Below, piece after piece: positions 4,958 through 6,401 of a stretch of DNA of 6,401 nt. Every line of letters starts with the position of its first letter. The first letter of the stretch is position 1. The notes beneath the pieces were generated by a model, which was given only the letters and a program-made list of their open reading frames with translations, ran no database searches and had not been told where the DNA came from. Origin of the DNA: a bacterium (Candidatus Gribaldobacteria) CG10_big_fil_rev_8_21_14_0_10_41_12 (GTDB taxonomy: Bacteria; Patescibacteriota; Minisyncoccia; Minisyncoccales; CG1-02-41-26); assembly GCA_002773545.1 (NCBI GenBank), contig PFAV01000026.1, positions 1 through 6,401 of the forward strand, given 5' to 3'. The position numbers were made by a program, and so were the translations under genes.

Positions 4958-5998
4958 ATGAGGCGATGGTTAAAATTTTTTGGGCTGGCGCTTTTGGGCG
5001 CAATTCTTTTTTTGATAGTAGCGGTCAAAACCGGCCCGTCTAATTTAGGACGGGTATTTGCTTTGCTGTTTGATTTCAATAGTTTTTCATTAGTGATTAT
5101 TAGTTTAGTGGTAGTATACTTTGGAGCGTTGCGTTCTTCTATTGTTTTGCGATCGTTTGGTTACAAGCTGTCCCTTTGGTCATTAACTACATTGTGGCTG
5201 GCTGGGTTTGGCGCGGGTTACGCTCTGCCTGTTTCTGCTTTGGGCGGGGATGTTGTTAAGGTCTATTTTACTAAAAAAAAGTTTAACTTTCTTTCTTGGG
5301 AAAGGGCTATCGCCGCCACTGGGGCGGAGCGGATTCTTGACGCGACAGCGTTTTTTGTTTTTTTAGTAGCTGGCTTGGCGGTTTTCGCCATTAAAAATGA
5401 CTTAACCACTGTTTTAAGCGTTGGGGTTTTGGCTGGCTTGGCTATTATTATGGCTGGCCTTGTTTTGTTTTACTTCAAGGCCAGGAAAAAACAAGGCATT
5501 TTGCAAGGGCTTTTTGATTTTTCCGGCCTAGCTAAATTAAAGTTTTTTAAGGGGCAAGGCAATGACATTTTGTTGGGGGCTGAAAAAGAAATGCTGGTAT
5601 TTTTTCATACCTCTAAAAGCTATTTTGGGCAGGCTTTGGCTGTTTCTTTTTTACGCTATCTGGCGCTTTTTGCCCGGGCTTGGCTTTTGTTGTTTTTCGT
5701 AACCGGACACATCGGCTTATTTAAATCGTTGGCTGTTTTTGGTTTTACCAATTTGGGCTCTATCCCGCCGGTGCCCGCTTCTTTGGGCACCTTAGAGCTA
5801 AGTGTGGGCCTATGTTTTAAGGGCTTGGGGCTGGGCTTTGACAGCGGGGCGGTTTTTAGTATGATTTTGCGCAGCATTGATTTGCTGTTGTGTTTGGTTG
5901 GCTTGGTCTATGGCGCCAAGTTTGCCTTAGCCATAGCGGAGCGGCGCGTTTTAAGCCTGTTCAAGATTGGACGGGGTCAGACCCCGTCCCAAACTTGA
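4958..5998 (+). CDS. LPG synthase TM-like / flippase-like integral membrane protein
   Basis: The 346-residue protein is strongly hydrophobic, with about seven or eight membrane segments (near 7-23, 40-58, 74-92, 129-147, 151-172, 224-248, 252-272 and 297-320). It resembles the lysylphosphatidylglycerol synthase transmembrane family (PF03706, also UPF0104/AglD-like). Key motifs are ALPVSALGGDVVKVYFTKKK (89-108), AATGAERILDA (119-129) and the late PPVPASLGTLELSVGL (270-285). Family members move or modify lipids or lipid-linked sugars in the cytoplasmic membrane. There is no soluble acyltransferase domain, so lipid lysylation by this protein alone is not supported, and the substrate is unknown. 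The gene starts 20 nt after greA without a Shine-Dalgarno. Its last residues (GRGQTPSQT, 338-346) are encoded by a GC-rich palindrome that also forms the putative terminator, so the natural C-terminus may have been replaced by repeat-derived residues. Confidence 0.82.
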   Translation: MRRWLKFFGLALLGAILFLIVAVKTGPSNLGRVFALLFDFNSFSLVIISLVVVYFGALRSSIVLRSFGYKLSLWSLTTLWLAGFGAGYALPVSALGGDVVKVYFTKKKFNFLSWERAIAATGAERILDATAFFVFLVAGLAVFAIKNDLTTVLSVGVLAGLAIIMAGLVLFYFKARKKQGILQGLFDFSGLAKLKFFKGQGNDILLGAEKEMLVFFHTSKSYFGQALAVSFLRYLALFARAWLLLFFVTGHIGLFKSLAVFGFTNLGSIPPVPASLGTLELSVGLCFKGLGLGFDSGAVFSMILRSIDLLLCLVGLVYGAKFALAIAERRVLSLFKIGRGQTPSQT

Positions 5999-6004
5999 GT
6001 TTTT
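5961..6004 (+). terminator. putative intrinsic terminator overlapping the flippase stop codon
   Basis: A strong hairpin with GGACGGGGT (5969-5977), loop CAG and ACCCCGTCC (5981-5989) is extended outward by TT/AA (with C5990 bulged) and TCAAG/CTTGA (5961-5965 with 5994-5998). It is followed by a run of five T (6000-6004). The stop codon TGA (5996-5998) lies in the 3' arm. The position fits the end of the operon, just before a new promoter. The five-T tract is short, so efficiency is uncertain. Confidence 0.6.
5969..5989. repeat. GGGGTCAGACCCC-type palindrome inside the gene end
   Basis: Perfect 9-bp arms flank the 3-nt centre CAG. The core GGGGTCAGACCCC is, from general recall, a recurrent REP-like palindrome in several bacterial groups, sometimes linked with IS200-like Y1 transposases; no such gene is in this window. 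Only one copy is present here, so its status as a dispersed repeat cannot be shown from this sequence alone. It encodes the final residues of the flippase-like protein. Confidence 0.6.
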
Positions 6005-6025
6005 CCACATATCTGCCCCAAGGGC

Positions 6026-6054
6026 TTTACAAAGGGGCTTTGATAAGCCATAAT
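6026..6054 (+). promoter_or_regulatory. putative promoter for the pilin-like gene
   Basis: TTTACA (6026-6031) is followed after 17 nt by CATAAT (6049-6054), one mismatch from each consensus box. The -35 hexamer is the same as in the hisA promoter. It lies after the putative terminator and about 57 nt before the next ATG. The spacer holds the inverted repeat GGCTT-TGAT-AAGCC (6036-6049), which could be an operator. An alternative -10, TATAAA (6055-6060), lacks a good -35. Confidence 0.5.
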
Positions 6055-6062
6055 TATAAAAT

Positions 6063-6085
6063 AACGATTTACCGCAAAGGTCGTT
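6063..6085 (+). promoter_or_regulatory. small 5' leader hairpin before the pilin-like gene
   Basis: AACGA (6063-6067) pairs with TCGTT (6081-6085), and inside it CC (6072-6073) with GG (6079-6080) closes a GCAAA loop, leaving TTTA bulged. It is short, would lie at the very 5' end of the predicted transcript, and may be chance. No Shine-Dalgarno lies between it and the ATG at 6112; that stretch is T- and A-rich. Confidence 0.25.
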
Positions 6086-6111
6086 CTTCAAGTTATTTTT
6101 TAATTAAATCA

Positions 6112-6401
6112 ATGAAAAAAATATTGTCGTTTCTTATTTTAGGAGTTTTGCTAATTGGGCTGGTGGCGCCGGTTTTAGCGCAAGCCCAGGAGGACTTGCC
6201 TAATGGTTGTAAATTGACCAAATTATCCGCTGTTTTTACTGGCGCGAAATGCGGCGGCACAGCGCCTGGTGGCACAGAAATTGTTGGAGAAGAAACCATC
6301 TGCGACCCAACAGGTATAGGTATGGAGGATTGCGGCATGTGCTGTTTGATAAATGTTATTTATGTGGTTTGCGATTGGGTTTTCTATTTGATGATGATTG
6401 C
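6112..6401 (+). CDS. secreted/membrane cysteine-rich pilin-like protein, 3'-truncated by window
   Basis: 96 codons are visible and the frame is open at the right edge. The N-terminus is a clear signal peptide: MKK, a hydrophobic core (4-19), then VAPVLAQA with likely cleavage after A23 or A25. A short extracellular stretch with many Gly and seven Cys in the visible part (33, 47, 64, 74, 77, 78, 87) follows, and a membrane segment begins around CCLINVIYVVCDWVFYLMMI (77-96). The layout, signal peptide then a short Cys-containing stretch then a CCLxNxIY...DWxF membrane helix, resembles the small pilin-like or VirB2/TrbC-like (T4SS pilin) proteins common in candidate-phyla bacteria. Family assignment is by resemblance only. 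The gene has its own putative promoter and follows a terminator, so it is probably outside the his operon. The remaining C-terminal part, expected to hold a second membrane helix, is outside the window. Confidence 0.65.
   Translation, partial: MKKILSFLILGVLLIGLVAPVLAQAQEDLPNGCKLTKLSAVFTGAKCGGTAPGGTEIVGEETICDPTGIGMEDCGMCCLINVIYVVCDWVFYLMMI

Overview
The window looks like a piece of a small, streamlined bacterial genome, most likely a member of the Candidate Phyla Radiation (Patescibacteria, Parcubacteria-like). This rests on three things. The genes are tightly packed on one strand with almost no Shine-Dalgarno sites. The GreA carries an unusual coiled-coil tip that I recall, without having checked, from this group. 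The window ends in a small cysteine-rich, signal-peptide-bearing pilin-like protein of a kind common there. No reading frame needs TGA as an amino acid codon, and the flippase ends in TGA, so the standard code (table 11) fits. All eight recognisable genes are on the + strand.

Layout: 1-74 is AT-rich with no supported gene. 75-153 is a composite palindromic repeat. 170-1438 encodes a PHP-domain DNA-repair endonuclease of the endonuclease Q type. A promoter at 1443-1470 begins what appears to be one long transcription unit: hisA (1485-2204), hisI (2194-2556, overlapping hisA), a second copy of the same composite repeat (2572-2636), two tandem full-length HisG paralogues (2650-3531 and 3550-4446), greA (4470-4937) and a multi-spanning LPG-synthase/flippase-like membrane protein (4958-5998). 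A GGGGTCAGACCCC-type palindrome inside the last codons of that gene, followed by a T run, looks like the terminator. A new promoter (6026-6054) then drives a secreted or membrane pilin-like protein that runs off the right edge.

How the genes work together: HisG (step 1), HisI (step 3) and HisA (step 4) are early enzymes of histidine biosynthesis acting on phosphoribosyl intermediates. HisE (step 2) and HisF/H/B/C/D are not in the window. The hisI product keeps all its metal ligands. HisA has lost the second catalytic aspartate at its usual alignment position. The two HisG paralogues have decayed in different places: the first in the N-terminal catalytic motifs, the second in the C-terminal ACT-like regulatory domain. 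The most interesting possibility is that the two HisG proteins form a divided, heteromeric ATP phosphoribosyltransferase, a parallel to HisGS/HisZ but derived from a duplicated long-form HisG. The less exciting alternative is that the early histidine branch has drifted or been repurposed. All family assignments are from motif recognition by eye; no database search was run.
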